DNA from: Rhodospirillaceae bacterium
Lineage (GTDB): Bacteria > Pseudomonadota > Alphaproteobacteria > Bin65
Length of the DNA stretch: 54,719 nucleotides
Reading direction: 5' to 3'
NCBI GenBank assembly: GCA_009840595.1
Contig: VXNK01000022.1
Coordinates: 1-54,719 of the forward strand
Position numbers and translations under genes: made by a program
Shown here: positions 23,937 to 34,005 of the stretch, in pieces
Position numbering within the stretch: the first letter of the stretch is position 1
How the letters are laid out: each line of letters starts with the position of its first letter
Notes under the pieces: model-generated
Told to the model about the DNA's origin: nothing
Databases searched by the model: none
What the model saw: only the letters and a program-made list of their open reading frames with translations

Positions 23937-24809
23937 ATGCGGCTGAGCCACGCCGCCATCCTGTTCGGCGTGATGGTGCTCTGGGGCCTGAATTTCGTCG
24001 CCGCGAAATTCGGCTTCCGGGATTTCGAGCCGATGTTCCTGCTCAGCCTCCGCTTCCTGATCATGGGGCTGGTGCTGGTTCCCTTCGTCGAGATGCCGCG
24101 GGCGAAGATGGGCCATGTGGTCGGCCTGTCCTTCACCCTGGGCTCGCTGCATTTCGGCCTGATGTTCACCGGGGTCGCCGGCGTGGACGCCGCCGTCGCG
24201 GCCATCGCCATCCAGCTTCAGGTGCCGTTCGCCTCGATCCTCGCGGCGCTCCTGTTCAAGGACTATCTCGGCTGGCGGCGCATGCTCGGCATGGCCGGCG
24301 CCTTCGCCGGCATCGTGCTGATCGCCGGCGAACCGCGCATGGAATCCAGCCTGTTCCATCTCGGCCTGGTCGTCACCGCCTCGCTGGTCTTCGCGACCTC
24401 GAACATCCAGGTGAAGGCGATGGGCGATGCGCCGGCGCTCGGCGTCCTCGGCTGGAGCAGCCTGTTCGCGGCGCCGCAACTGTTTCTGCTGTCGCTGATC
24501 TTCGAGGACAACCACTGGCGCGACTTCCAGGCGGCCGGCGCTTACGGCTGGGGCGCGGTGGCCTATATGACCGTCTGCGTCGGCCTGATCGGCTACGGAA
24601 TCTGGTATTCGTTCCTCCGGCGCTACACGGTGAACCAGGTCATGCCCTTCACGCTCGTCGTGCCGGTGTTCGGCGTCCTGGGCGGCGTCTGGATCCTGGG
24701 CGAGCAGATGACCTGGCAGATGATCCTGGGATCGGTGCTGACGGTCGCCGGCGTGGCGGTTATCGTATTGCGCCGCCCGGCCACGGCCGAAGCGCCGCTC
24801 AAGTCCTGA
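23937..24809 (+). CDS. EamA/DMT-family transporter
   Basis: The 290-residue membrane protein has about ten hydrophobic segments in two repeats of five, the EamA (drug/metabolite transporter) layout, with the opening segment AAILFGVMVLWGLNFVAAKFG. Such proteins export amino acids, purines or other metabolites. The substrate cannot be read. I chose ATG 23937. The longer frame overlaps the ABC-F stop. The 10-nt gap to that gene suggests co-transcription. Confidence 0.85.
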   Translation: MRLSHAAILFGVMVLWGLNFVAAKFGFRDFEPMFLLSLRFLIMGLVLVPFVEMPRAKMGHVVGLSFTLGSLHFGLMFTGVAGVDAAVAAIAIQLQVPFASILAALLFKDYLGWRRMLGMAGAFAGIVLIAGEPRMESSLFHLGLVVTASLVFATSNIQVKAMGDAPALGVLGWSSLFAAPQLFLLSLIFEDNHWRDFQAAGAYGWGAVAYMTVCVGLIGYGIWYSFLRRYTVNQVMPFTLVVPVFGVLGGVWILGEQMTWQMILGSVLTVAGVAVIVLRRPATAEAPLKS

Positions 24810-24827
24810 CGCGCCCGGAATGGCGGA

Positions 24828-25562
24828 ATGCGAATCGTCGAGCGACCGTCCCCGAACCATAACGAGCGGCCCGGCGGCCGGCCGCCCGACATGCTGGTGC
24901 TGCACTATACCGGGATGCGGACCGCCGCCGAGGCGCTGGACCGGCTGTGCGATCCGGCTGCGCAGGTCAGCGCCCACTATACGGTCGACGAGGACGGCAC
25001 CGTCTACGCCCATGTGCCCGAGGACCGGCGGGCGTGGCACGCCGGAGTCGCCTGGTGGCAGGGCGAGACGGACGTGAACGGGGCCTCCATCGGCATCGAG
25101 ATCGTCAACCCCGGTCACGAGTTCGGCTACCGGCCATTTCCCGCATTGCAGATGCAGGCGGTGCTGGCCCTGTCGAAGGCGATCGTGGAGCGCTACCGCA
25201 TCCGCCCGTTGCGCGTCGTCGGCCACAGCGACGTCGCGCCGGAGCGCAAGACCGACCCGGGCGAGCTGTTCGACTGGCCCATGCTGGCGGCGGCCGGAGT
25301 CGGTTTCTGGCCCGATGCCGAGGCCGTCCGGGCAAGGCTCGAAGCGCAGCCGGAAGCCGAACGGGAAACGATCGGCCGGAACCTTGAGCGCATCGGGTAT
25401 CGCTGGCCGGAAGAGCCCGGCAGCGCAGGGGCGGCGGACGCGCGGGGGCAGGCGGCGGTCCTTGCAGCCTTCCAGCGCCATTTCCGGCCGGGAGCGATTA
25501 CCGGCACCGTCGATCCTGAAACGGCGGTGCTCGCCACGGCGGTCGCGACGGCAGCGGGATAG
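24828..25562 (+). CDS. N-acetylmuramoyl-L-alanine amidase (AmpD/AmiD type)
   Basis: The 244-residue enzyme cleaves the bond between muramic acid and the peptide stem. The amidase_2 domain (residues 1-160) has LVLHYTG with the first zinc histidine, AHYTVDEDGTVY, RAWHAG, NGASIGIEIVN and VVGHSDVAPERKTDPG with the second histidine and the aspartate. A C-terminal domain with TITGTVDPET-like spacing (GAITGTVDPETA) is a peptidoglycan-binding domain. No signal peptide is visible, so a cytoplasmic recycling role like AmpD is more likely than an AmiD lipoprotein. It begins 18 nt after the transporter gene. Confidence 0.88.
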   Translation: MRIVERPSPNHNERPGGRPPDMLVLHYTGMRTAAEALDRLCDPAAQVSAHYTVDEDGTVYAHVPEDRRAWHAGVAWWQGETDVNGASIGIEIVNPGHEFGYRPFPALQMQAVLALSKAIVERYRIRPLRVVGHSDVAPERKTDPGELFDWPMLAAAGVGFWPDAEAVRARLEAQPEAERETIGRNLERIGYRWPEEPGSAGAADARGQAAVLAAFQRHFRPGAITGTVDPETAVLATAVATAAG

Positions 25563-25590
25563 AGCCGAAAACGGAAATCTGCATTGTGGC

Positions 25591-25596
25591 TTGACC
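25591..25596 (+). promoter_or_regulatory. Candidate -35 box for rnpB
   Basis: TTGACC lies 30 nt before the RNA 5' end, the right place for a sigma70 -35 element. No good -10 box can be seen 17 bp later, so the call is tentative. Confidence 0.3.
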
Positions 25597-25625
25597 CGGA
25601 CTGGCCGGACGCCAATCTAGACCGG

Positions 25626-26026
<401 letters not shown>

Positions 26027-26177
26027 GCCGGCCCCCGGAAGGAACCCGGAAGGAAAGAGTCGGAGCGGCGCATTTCGGATCGCGCGCCGCCCTCGGCACA
26101 TCGCGGCGCTGCCGATACGGTTCGGGGCAGGTCAAACGCTTGATTTGCCAAGAAATTCCAATTGAAACGGCGTTGAC
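26027..26177. other. Spacer between rnpB and the mraZ boxes
   Basis: I see no gene here. The first part after the RNA is GC-rich. The last part, from about 26130, becomes AT-rich and probably holds the dcw promoter: TTGACT (26173-26178) is a candidate -35, but no -10 at standard spacing is clear. Confidence 0.4.
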
Positions 26178-26212
26178 TTCCATGAAATCCCATGATATCC
26201 CATAATCGGCCA
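26178..26212 (-). promoter_or_regulatory. MraZ operator boxes at the head of the dcw cluster
   Basis: On the minus strand TGGGA (26198-26202), TGGGA (26188-26192) and TGGAA (26178-26182) repeat with 10-bp periodicity. A degenerate TGGCC (26208-26212) continues the phase. MraZ binds repeated TGGGN boxes spaced by 5 nt and represses its own cluster. This array, about 120 bp upstream of mraZ, fits exactly. Two CAGTGTGACC copies (26226-26235 and 26239-26248) lie just downstream and may belong to the same control region. Confidence 0.7.
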
Positions 26213-26324
26213 TGGATGATCGGCGCAGTGTGACCTGACAGTGTGACCGGGCCGACGGCATGGAAACGATAATCCGGGCAAGCCGCGAATCCGGCGGCGA
26301 TGCCTTCGCGGGGATGGGGTTCGT

Positions 26325-26807
26325 ATGGCGTCGTTTATCGGCACGTTTACGAACAGAATCGACAGGAAAGGGCGGGTTTCCGTGCCGGCGCGGTTTCGTG
26401 CCGCCCTCGCCGCGCCGCCTGCCGCGGGCGCCTTCAACGGCGTCGTCGTGTCCCCGAACGGCGGCCTCGGCGCCATCGACGCCTGCGACCGCCAGCGCAT
26501 CGAGGACACGATCGACCGGCTCGACGCCCGGGACGGCCTGACGGCGGAAGAGCAGGAGGCAATCGAACTCGTCCTTTCGGACTCCGAAGAGCTGCCTTTC
26601 GACGGCGAGGGCCGGATCATCCTGCCCGAGCGCCTGATCGCGCTCGCCGGAATCGAAGACAAGGCGGTTTTCGTCGGTATCGGCAGGGTCTTCCAGGTCT
26701 GGTCGCCGGAGCGGCGGGAAGCCTGGAAGTCCGAAGCGTCCGAAGGGCCGCTCGGCAAGATCGGCCTGAAGGATCTGTGGTCGCTCGGGGCCGGAGGCGG
26801 CGCATGA
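26325..26807 (+). CDS. mraZ: Transcriptional regulator MraZ
   Basis: The 160-residue DNA-binding protein has two SpoVT/AbrB-like repeats. The first opens with FIGTFTNRIDRKGRVSVPARF and the second with LPFDGEGRIILPERLIALAGI. It binds the TGGGN boxes upstream and controls expression of the cluster. ATG 26325 follows GGGGATGGGG. Its stop overlaps the next start by 4 nt, so the two genes are coupled. Confidence 0.93.
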   Translation: MASFIGTFTNRIDRKGRVSVPARFRAALAAPPAAGAFNGVVVSPNGGLGAIDACDRQRIEDTIDRLDARDGLTAEEQEAIELVLSDSEELPFDGEGRIILPERLIALAGIEDKAVFVGIGRVFQVWSPERREAWKSEASEGPLGKIGLKDLWSLGAGGGA

Positions 26808-27781
26808 CCGCCGCCCACATCCCCGTCCTGCTGAACGAGGCGGTTCGCGCGCTCGCGCCGCGGCCGGGCGGCGCCTATGTCGACGGAACCTTCGGCGCCG
26901 GCGGTTACGCTGCGGCAATCCTGGACGCCGCCGACTGCCGGGTGACCGCCATCGACCGCGATCCGGACGCCATCGAACGGGGCCGCGCGCTTCGCGACCG
27001 GTATCGCGGCCGGCTGACCCTGATCGAAGGCCGCTTCGGCGACATGGAACGCCTGGTCCGCGCGGTCACCGACGCGCCGGTCGACGGGGTCGCCCTCGAT
27101 ATCGGCGTGTCCTCGCCCCAGCTCGACACGCCCGAGCGCGGGTTTTCCTTCCGCCACGACGGCCCGCTCGACATGCGTATGGGCCGCTGCGGCCCGACCG
27201 CGGCCGATGTCGTAAACCGCGCCGCCGAGGCGGACCTTTCGAAAATCATTTTCACCCTGGGCGAGGAACGCGCCGCCCGCCGCATCGCGCGGGCCATCGT
27301 CCGCGCGCGCCGTACGGAACCGGTCGAACGGACGCTCCAGCTGGCGGAAATCGTCCGGGCGGTCGTACCCCGCCCGGCCGGCGGCATCGATCCGGCGACC
27401 CGGACCTTTCAGGCCCTGCGGCTGTACGTCAACGGCGAACTCGAAGAACTCGACCGCGGCCTGCGCGGCGCCGAGCGGCTGCTGCGGCCGGGCGGGCGGC
27501 TCGCCGTGGTCTGTTTCCACTCGCTCGAGGACCGGCGCGTAAAGCGGTTTCTGCGCGACCGCAGCGTCGAGGCGCCGCGCGGCTCGCGTCACCGTCCGGA
27601 CCCCGCCGGACGGCGGTTGCCGACGTTCCGGCCGCTGCATCGCCGGGCGATCGCGCCCTCGGCCGGCGAACTCGCCGCCAATCCGCGCGCCCGTTCCTCC
27701 CGGCTGCGCGCGGCGGAGAGGACGGATAATCCGGCATGGCCCGACAATGCCGCCGGTATTCCGGCCGGGGGCGCGGCATGA
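26804..27781 (+). CDS. rsmH: 16S rRNA (cytosine-1402 N4)-methyltransferase
   Basis: RsmH (MraW) methylates C1402 in the ribosomal decoding site using S-adenosylmethionine. The 325-residue protein opens with IPVLLNEAVRALAPR and has the SAM loop YVDGTFGAGGYA, LDIGVSSPQLD and FQALRLYVNGELEEL, all signature blocks. The start ATG overlaps the mraZ stop as ATGA, and its own stop overlaps ftsL in the same way. The length is normal. Confidence 0.95.
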   Translation: MTAAHIPVLLNEAVRALAPRPGGAYVDGTFGAGGYAAAILDAADCRVTAIDRDPDAIERGRALRDRYRGRLTLIEGRFGDMERLVRAVTDAPVDGVALDIGVSSPQLDTPERGFSFRHDGPLDMRMGRCGPTAADVVNRAAEADLSKIIFTLGEERAARRIARAIVRARRTEPVERTLQLAEIVRAVVPRPAGGIDPATRTFQALRLYVNGELEELDRGLRGAERLLRPGGRLAVVCFHSLEDRRVKRFLRDRSVEAPRGSRHRPDPAGRRLPTFRPLHRRAIAPSAGELAANPRARSSRLRAAERTDNPAWPDNAAGIPAGGAA

Positions 27782-28137
27782 TCCGCCGGACCACGATCGT
27801 CCTGCTCGTCCTGCTGAGCGGGCTGACCGGCGCGCTGTTCCTGGTAAAGCACCAGGTTCAGACGCTCGAAAAGCAGGTGGCGGCGGTAGAAGCGGACGTG
27901 CGGTCCTATCGGAACAACATCCGGATTCTGCAGGCCGAGTGGACCCTGCTGACCTCGCCGCAGCGCCTCGGGCGAATGCCGCCACCGGGCGGCCTTGCCC
28001 CGCTTTCCGGCGACCAGTTCAAGCGCTTCGCGGACCTGCCCGACACGTTCCTGGCGCAGTACGCCGCAACGGACGAAGGCCGGGCGCCGGACAGCACCCC
28101 CGGACGCGGCGCCGTCAAAGCGGGGAGGCCGCGATGA
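27778..28137 (+). CDS. ftsL: Cell division protein FtsL
   Basis: The 119-residue protein has a short cytoplasmic start, one membrane helix (TTIVLLVLLSGLTGALFLV), then a periplasmic coiled coil, HQVQTLEKQVAAVEADV. FtsL forms a complex with FtsQ and FtsB that activates the septal synthase FtsWI. ATG 27778 overlaps the rsmH stop. The C-terminal region is rich in proline and glycine. FtsL is poorly conserved, so identity rests on length, topology and position. Confidence 0.85.
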   Translation: MIRRTTIVLLVLLSGLTGALFLVKHQVQTLEKQVAAVEADVRSYRNNIRILQAEWTLLTSPQRLGRMPPPGGLAPLSGDQFKRFADLPDTFLAQYAATDEGRAPDSTPGRGAVKAGRPR

Positions 28138-29906
28138 GCCGCCGCCTGCGCGACCTGTGCCGTCCGCACGCCGAAACCGCCCGGTGCCGTCCGGGCGAAA
28201 TGCATTTGGAGGGCGCGGCCGGCAAGGCGATTTCCCTGGCGCGCCGCCGGCTGTTCGTCACCGGCGCGGTCTTTCTGCTCGCGTTCGGCGCCATCGGCTA
28301 CCGGCTGTTCGATCTGAGCGTGATCCGGGCCGGCGTCGAGGCCGAAAAGGCCCAGCGCGCAGCCGGCAAAACCCTGCCGCCCGGCCATCGGGCCGATATC
28401 GTCGATCGCAACGGAATCGTGCTGGCGACCAGCATCCGCGCCTGGTCGATCTACGCCGATCCCGCCCATGTCGGCGATCCCGGCCGCACGGCCCGCATCC
28501 TGGCCCATATCTTTCCGAATCAATCCGTCCGCACCCTGGCGGCGAAGCTGCAGCGCAAATCGCGCTTTGTCTGGATTCAAAGACAGGCCTCGCCCGCAGC
28601 CTATCAGCAGATCCTGCGCTTCGGGCTGGCCGGCATCCACGCGCGCCCGGATTTGCGCCGGGCCTACCCCCAGCGCGCGCTGGTCGCGCACGTTGTCGGC
28701 ACCAGCGATGTCGACAACCGGGGAACCGCCGGCGTCGAGGCCGGCCTGGACAAACGGATACGCTCCGGCGGCCGGCCGGTCGGGCTGTCCATAGACCTGC
28801 GCGTCCAGGTCGCCGTTCGCGAGATCCTGGCCCGGTCGATCGCCTACTGGAAGGCCATCGGCGGCGCGGCGCTGGTCATGGATGTGCGGACCGGCGAAAT
28901 CCCGGCCATGGTCTCGCTGCCCGACTACGACCCCTACAATCTGCAGGGCGTCCCCAAAAAAGCCCGATTCAACCGCAATACGCTGGGGGTGTACGAACTC
29001 GGCTCGGTCTTCAAGGTCCTGAATACGGCGATGGCGCTCGACTACGGCGTCACACATCTGCGCAAAAAGTACCGGGTCGACAAACCGGTTCCGGCCGGGC
29101 GGCGCTTCATTCGCGATACGCACCCGATCGCAAAGCCGATCGATACCGGCACCGTCATGGTCAAATCGTCCAATATCGGCTCTGCGCTCATCGGGCGGCA
29201 GATCGGCGCCAAGCGCCAGAAGGCCTTCCTGCGCCGGGCCGGAATGCTCGCGAAGCTCCCGCTGGAACTGCCCGAAGCCGGCCAGCCGCTGTATCCGCGG
29301 CACTGGCGGCCGGTCAACACGCTGACCATCTCTTTCGGCCACGGCATCGCCGTCACACCCGTCCATCTGGCGGCGGCGGTTGCCGGAATCGTCAACGACG
29401 GCGTGATGGTGGCCCCGACGCTGCTCAAGCGCCCGAACGGCCGGCCCAAGTGGCGGCGGCGCATCGTATCGTCGAAGACCAGCCGCATTCTTCGGGAGCT
29501 GATGCGCCGCGTCGTCCTCGAGGGCACGGGCAAACGGGCGAACGCCAGGGGATATCGGGTGGGCGGCAAAACGGGCACGGCGGAGAAGGTCGGGCGCGGC
29601 GGCTATCGGCGCAAGGCGCTGCTCTCGTCGTTCGTTGCCGCCTTCCCGATGAACCGGCCGCGCTATGTGCTGCTCGTTTCGCTCGACGAGCCGAAAGGCA
29701 ACAAGAAGAGCTACGGCTACGCGACCGCAGGCTGGGTCGCCGCGCCGGCAGCAAAGGAGATCATCGAACGGATCGCGCCGATTTTGCGAATCGCGCCCCA
29801 GGCCGAGGAGCCGCGGAAATCCCGAAAGCAGGTCCTGGCCAGCGCAGCGCCGGCGCCCCGGAAACGGGCCCGCCGCAGCGCGGCTCCGGCCGGAAGCGGC
29901 CGATGA
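28134..29906 (+). CDS. ftsI: Septal peptidoglycan transpeptidase FtsI (PBP3)
   Basis: FtsI cross-links septal peptidoglycan. The 590-residue protein has one membrane helix near residues 38-58 (RLFVTGAVFLLAFGAIGYRLF), a pedestal domain and a transpeptidase domain with all active-site motifs: SVFK, SSN and KTGTAE. The C terminus after residue 550 is basic and disordered. ATG 28134 overlaps the ftsL stop by 4 nt. The protein is typical of its family. Confidence 0.95.
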   Translation: MSRRLRDLCRPHAETARCRPGEMHLEGAAGKAISLARRRLFVTGAVFLLAFGAIGYRLFDLSVIRAGVEAEKAQRAAGKTLPPGHRADIVDRNGIVLATSIRAWSIYADPAHVGDPGRTARILAHIFPNQSVRTLAAKLQRKSRFVWIQRQASPAAYQQILRFGLAGIHARPDLRRAYPQRALVAHVVGTSDVDNRGTAGVEAGLDKRIRSGGRPVGLSIDLRVQVAVREILARSIAYWKAIGGAALVMDVRTGEIPAMVSLPDYDPYNLQGVPKKARFNRNTLGVYELGSVFKVLNTAMALDYGVTHLRKKYRVDKPVPAGRRFIRDTHPIAKPIDTGTVMVKSSNIGSALIGRQIGAKRQKAFLRRAGMLAKLPLELPEAGQPLYPRHWRPVNTLTISFGHGIAVTPVHLAAAVAGIVNDGVMVAPTLLKRPNGRPKWRRRIVSSKTSRILRELMRRVVLEGTGKRANARGYRVGGKTGTAEKVGRGGYRRKALLSSFVAAFPMNRPRYVLLVSLDEPKGNKKSYGYATAGWVAAPAAKEIIERIAPILRIAPQAEEPRKSRKQVLASAAPAPRKRARRSAAPAGSGR

Positions 29907-31438
29907 AGCTCGCCGCGCTGATGGCCGAAAGGCCGGGCCGCCCCGCCACGGCGCACTGGGATCCGGCGGCCGGCGATATCGACATCGCGGGCCTGAGCGC
30001 CGATTCGCGCCAGGTTGTGCAGGGCTACCTGTTCGCCGCGCTGCCGGGCACGCATCGCGACGGCCGGCGTTTCATTCCCGACGCCCTGGGCGCAGGCGCA
30101 GCGGCCATTCTGTCGACGATGGACATCACCCGGGAAAAGCTGGGCGGCGCGGCGGCGGCACTGATCACGGACCCCCAGCCCCGCCGGCAACTCGCCTGGA
30201 TGGCGGACCGCTTCTTCGATGCACAACCGGCGATCCAGGCTGCCGTAACAGGGACCAACGGCAAGACCTCGGTCGCCGCCTTCCTCCAGCAGATCTGGTC
30301 GGCCGCCGGCCTCAAGGCCGCAACGATGGGAACCCTCGGTATCCGCGGCCCCGGCATCCGCCGTCTCGGCCTCGAACGCCCGGGTGCGCTGACGACGCCC
30401 GATCCCGTCTCGCTGCACCGCGACCTCGCCGCGCTGAGCCGCGCCGGTATCGAATGCCTGGCCATCGAAGCCTCGAGCCACGGACTGGACCAGTTCCGGC
30501 TCGACGGGCTGCGCCTGCGCGCCGCCGGCTTCACCGGCCTCGGCCGCGATCATATCGATTACCACGGCAGCACGAACGCCTATCTGGCGTGCAAGCTGCG
30601 GTTGTTCGCCGAACTCGTGCCGGCCGGCGGAACGGCCGTGATCAACGCCGACAGCCCCGTCTTCGATGCGGTTCGCGAAGCCTGCAGGGAGGCGGACCTC
30701 AAGGTCGTCAGCTACGGCCGTGCAGCGACGGATATCGTCCTGCACGATCTGACGCCGTCGGCCGGCGGCCAGCGAATCTCGCTGACGCTGCACGGAGAAC
30801 CCGCCGTCGTCGACCTGCCGCTTGTCGGCGACTTCCAGGCCTGGAACGCCCTGTGCGCGCTGGGGCTCGCGACAGCGACCGGCGTCGATGCCGGCGACGC
30901 GCTGAACGCCCTTAACGGACTGCGCGGCGTGCCGGGCCGGCTCGAACGGGTCGGCGCCCGGCGCAACGGCGCGGCGGTCTATGTCGACTATGCCCACACG
31001 CCGGACGCTCTGAGTACTGTGCTGAACGCCCTCCGGCCTCACACGACGGGCGCGCTGAGCGTCGTTTTCGGCTGCGGCGGCGACCGCGACGCCGGAAAGC
31101 GGGCCCCGATGGGCGCCGCGGCGCACCGGCTCGCCGACCGGGCGATCGTCACCGACGACAATCCGCGCAGCGAAGCGCCTTCGGCCATCCGCGCCGCGAT
31201 CCTGCCGGCCTGCCCCGGCGCCCGCGAGATCGGCGACCGGCGCGAGGCGATTTTCGCCGCCGTATCGGACCTGGCGCCGGCCGATACCCTCGTGATCGCC
31301 GGCAAGGGCCACGAGCAGGGCCAGATCGTCGGCGACGCCATCCTGCCCTTCGATGACGCGACCGTTGCCCGCGAGGCGATCGCCGCGGCGGACTCCGGGA
31401 GCGCATCCGGGGACGCATCCGGGGAGGGGGCGGCATGA
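29903..31438 (+). CDS. murE: UDP-MurNAc-tripeptide synthetase MurE
   Basis: MurE adds meso-diaminopimelate to UDP-MurNAc-L-Ala-D-Glu. The 511-residue protein has the P-loop GTNGKTS and EASSHGLDQFRLDG in the central domain. DNPRSE, the DNPR sequence that marks enzymes using diaminopimelate rather than lysine, is in the C-terminal domain. It overlaps ftsI by 4 nt at its start and murF by 4 nt at its end. The C-terminal tail has the small repeat SGSASGDASGEG. Confidence 0.95.
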   Translation: MKLAALMAERPGRPATAHWDPAAGDIDIAGLSADSRQVVQGYLFAALPGTHRDGRRFIPDALGAGAAAILSTMDITREKLGGAAAALITDPQPRRQLAWMADRFFDAQPAIQAAVTGTNGKTSVAAFLQQIWSAAGLKAATMGTLGIRGPGIRRLGLERPGALTTPDPVSLHRDLAALSRAGIECLAIEASSHGLDQFRLDGLRLRAAGFTGLGRDHIDYHGSTNAYLACKLRLFAELVPAGGTAVINADSPVFDAVREACREADLKVVSYGRAATDIVLHDLTPSAGGQRISLTLHGEPAVVDLPLVGDFQAWNALCALGLATATGVDAGDALNALNGLRGVPGRLERVGARRNGAAVYVDYAHTPDALSTVLNALRPHTTGALSVVFGCGGDRDAGKRAPMGAAAHRLADRAIVTDDNPRSEAPSAIRAAILPACPGAREIGDRREAIFAAVSDLAPADTLVIAGKGHEQGQIVGDAILPFDDATVAREAIAAADSGSASGDASGEGAA

Positions 31439-32889
31439 GCGCGGCGCTCTGGACTGCCGCGGAAGCGGCGGCCGCAACCCGCGGCCGGGCGCTGGCATCG
31501 GCCGGCGGGAGATGGTCCGCGACCGGCGTGTCGATCGACAGCCGGACGGTCGCGACCGGCGACCTGTTCGTCGCGCTGAAAGGCCCGGTGTTTGACGGCC
31601 ACGACTTTGCCGGCAAGGCGTTTGCCGCCGGGGCCGCCGCGGCGATTGTCCACCGTCCGGTCGAACCCGCCGGCCCCGGCCTCCTCGTCCGCGACACCCG
31701 AACGGGCCTGGAGGATCTGGGCCGCGCCGCCCGCGCGCGCTGCGCCGGCCGGATCGTCGCCGTGACGGGCAGCGTCGGCAAGACCGGCGTGAAGGAAAGC
31801 CTGCGCACCCTGCTGTCCCGGCAGGGCAAAACCTATGCAACCGCCGGCAACCTGAACAACCACTGGGGGGCGCCGCTGTCGCTCGCCCGCCTTCCCCGCT
31901 CGGCGGCATACGGCGTCTTCGAGTTGGGCATGAGCGGCCCCGGCGAACTCGCGCCGCTCTCGCGGATGGTCCGGCCCCATGTCGCCCTGATTACGACGGT
32001 CGCGCCGGTGCATGTCGAATTCTTCGACAGCGTCGAGGCGGTGGCCGAGGCCAAGGCGGAGATATTCCAGGGTGTCGTCGAGGGCGGCGCCGCGGTCTTG
32101 CCGCGCGACAACGACCATTTCGACCTGCTCGATGCGCGCGCCGCCGAAGCGGGCATAGCGCGCCGGATTTCCTTCGGCGTACATCCGCAAGCGGATGTCC
32201 GGCTGCTCGCCTCGGTCATGGATGCCGACGGCAGCGACGTGACGGCGTCGGTGTTCGGGCGGCGGATCGGCTTCCGGGTCGGCGTGCCCGGACATCACTG
32301 GGTGACGAACGCGCTCGCCATGCTGGCTGCGATCCGCGAGATCGGCGCCGACGCCGATGCCGCCGCCGAAGCCATGACCGGTCTCGAGGCGCCGGCCGGA
32401 CGCGGTGCGCGGCGGACGATCCGCCTGGACGACGGCAGCTTCGATCTGCTGGACGAGAGCTACAACGCCAGCCCAGCCGCCGTCCGCGCTGCGCTGGAGA
32501 CGCTCATGCTCGCCAATCCGCGCGGCCGCGGACGGCGCATCGCCGTGCTGGGCGACATGCGCGAACTGGGCGACGGCGGGCCGGCGCTCCATGCCGGGCT
32601 CGCCGACGATCTGGTCGACGCCAATGTCGACCTGCTGTTCGCCGCGGGGCCGCTGATGCGCCACCTGTACGACGCCGTTCCCGCGGCGCGGCGCGGATGC
32701 CATGCGGCCGATTCGGAAGCGTTGATTCCGTCGGTGACGGCAGCCGTACAGGCCGGCGACGTCGTTTGCGTCAAGGGCTCGCTCGGCAGCCGGATGAAAC
32801 CCGTGGTCGATGCGCTGGTCGCCCTGGAAAGTCCCGGAGGAAATCCCGGAGGAAATTGCAACGGGGAGGCAGGCGGCGATGCTGTTTGA
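31435..32889 (+). CDS. murF: UDP-MurNAc-pentapeptide synthetase MurF
   Basis: MurF adds D-Ala-D-Ala, the last step before the lipid stage. The 484-residue ligase has [19 protein letters not shown] in its first domain, the P-loop [12 protein letters not shown] and [15 protein letters not shown] in the C-terminal part. ATG 31435 overlaps murE as ATGA. The end overlaps the mraY start by 11 nt. Confidence 0.95.
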   Translation: MSAALWTAAEAAAATRGRALASAGGRWSATGVSIDSRTVATGDLFVALKGPVFDGHDFAGKAFAAGAAAAIVHRPVEPAGPGLLVRDTRTGLEDLGRAARARCAGRIVAVTGSVGKTGVKESLRTLLSRQGKTYATAGNLNNHWGAPLSLARLPRSAAYGVFELGMSGPGELAPLSRMVRPHVALITTVAPVHVEFFDSVEAVAEAKAEIFQGVVEGGAAVLPRDNDHFDLLDARAAEAGIARRISFGVHPQADVRLLASVMDADGSDVTASVFGRRIGFRVGVPGHHWVTNALAMLAAIREIGADADAAAEAMTGLEAPAGRGARRTIRLDDGSFDLLDESYNASPAAVRAALETLMLANPRGRGRRIAVLGDMRELGDGGPALHAGLADDLVDANVDLLFAAGPLMRHLYDAVPAARRGCHAADSEALIPSVTAAVQAGDVVCVKGSLGSRMKPVVDALVALESPGGNPGGNCNGEAGGDAV

Positions 32890-34000
32890 ATTCCTGCTCC
32901 CCCTGTCCTCCGAGTTCAGCCCGCTCAGGCTGTTCCAGTATCTGACCTTCCGGTCGGGCGGCGCGCTGATGACCGCGCTGGTGATCGGCCTGATCCTCGG
33001 GCCGGCGACGATCCGCTGGCTGAAGCAGCGGCAGGCCGAAGGGCAGCCGATCCGCGACGACGGCCCGGAATCGCATTTCAGGAAACGGGGCACGCCGACG
33101 ATGGGCGGCGTTCTGATCCTGCTGTCGGTGGCGATCTCCACCCTGCTGTGGATGGACCTGGGCAACGGCTATGTCTGGAGCGTGCTGATCGTCACCCTCG
33201 GCTTCGGCCTGCTCGGCTTCTACGACGATTACCGGAAGCTTACGAAACAGTCGTCGAAGGGCATGCCGAGCAGCCTCAAATTCGCCGGGCAGATCGTGAT
33301 TTCGGTCGCGGCGACATACTGGATCATGCGTCTCGGCTGGGATGCCCAGTTCAAATACCAGATCGACGCCGACGTGCCGCTCGCCACCGGCCTGTCGATC
33401 CCGTTCCTGAAGAACTACCTGCTCGACCTCGGCAGCTTCCTGTTCATCCTGTTCGCCTGCTTCGTCATGGTCGGCGCCTCGAATGCGGTGAACCTGACCG
33501 ACGGCCTGGACGGCCTGGCGATCGTGCCGGTCATGATCGCGGCCGGCGTTTTCGGCCTGATCGCCTATCTGGCCGGCAACGCCGTGTTTTCCAACTATTT
33601 GCAAATCACCTTCATCCCCGGGACCGGAGAACTGGCGGTCTTCTGCGGCTCCCTGGTCGGCGCCGCACTGGGATTCCTGTGGTTCAACGCGCCTCCGGCG
33701 ATGGTGTTCATGGGCGATACCGGCTCGCTTTCGATGGGCGGCGCGCTCGGCGCCATCGCGGTCGCCGTCAAGCACGAACTCGTCCTGGCGATCGTCGGCG
33801 GCCTGTTCGTACTCGAGACCCTTTCGGTGATCGTCCAGGTCGCCTCGTTCAAGCTGACCGGGAAGCGCGTCTTCCGCATGGCGCCGATCCACCATCACTT
33901 CGAACAGAAGGGCTGGCAGGAACCGACGATCGTCGTGCGGTTCTGGATCATCGCGGCCGTGCTCGCGATCGTCGGCCTCTCGACCCTGAAGCTGCGGTAG
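32879..34000 (+). CDS. mraY: Phospho-MurNAc-pentapeptide transferase MraY
   Basis: MraY moves phospho-MurNAc-pentapeptide from UDP onto undecaprenyl phosphate, making lipid I. The 373-residue membrane protein has about ten membrane helices, the cytoplasmic motifs FYDDYRK and [13 protein letters not shown], and the histidine loop APIHHHFE near the end. ATG 32879 follows GGGGAGG at good spacing. The longer frame (from 32810) starts inside murF. Confidence 0.96.
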   Translation: MLFEFLLPLSSEFSPLRLFQYLTFRSGGALMTALVIGLILGPATIRWLKQRQAEGQPIRDDGPESHFRKRGTPTMGGVLILLSVAISTLLWMDLGNGYVWSVLIVTLGFGLLGFYDDYRKLTKQSSKGMPSSLKFAGQIVISVAATYWIMRLGWDAQFKYQIDADVPLATGLSIPFLKNYLLDLGSFLFILFACFVMVGASNAVNLTDGLDGLAIVPVMIAAGVFGLIAYLAGNAVFSNYLQITFIPGTGELAVFCGSLVGAALGFLWFNAPPAMVFMGDTGSLSMGGALGAIAVAVKHELVLAIVGGLFVLETLSVIVQVASFKLTGKRVFRMAPIHHHFEQKGWQEPTIVVRFWIIAAVLAIVGLSTLKLR

Positions 34001-34005
34001 GCGCC

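Noticed and set aside
23655..25481. Long minus-strand frames opposite uup, the EamA gene and the amidase gene
   Set aside because: High GC keeps the antisense frames open. The plus-strand proteins have complete domain signatures, and the antisense ones have none.
27747..28133. Upstream extensions of ftsI, murE, murD, murG and other dcw genes
   Set aside because: Each extension runs inside the preceding gene in another frame, and every gene has a well-placed start, usually an ATGA or GTGA overlap.
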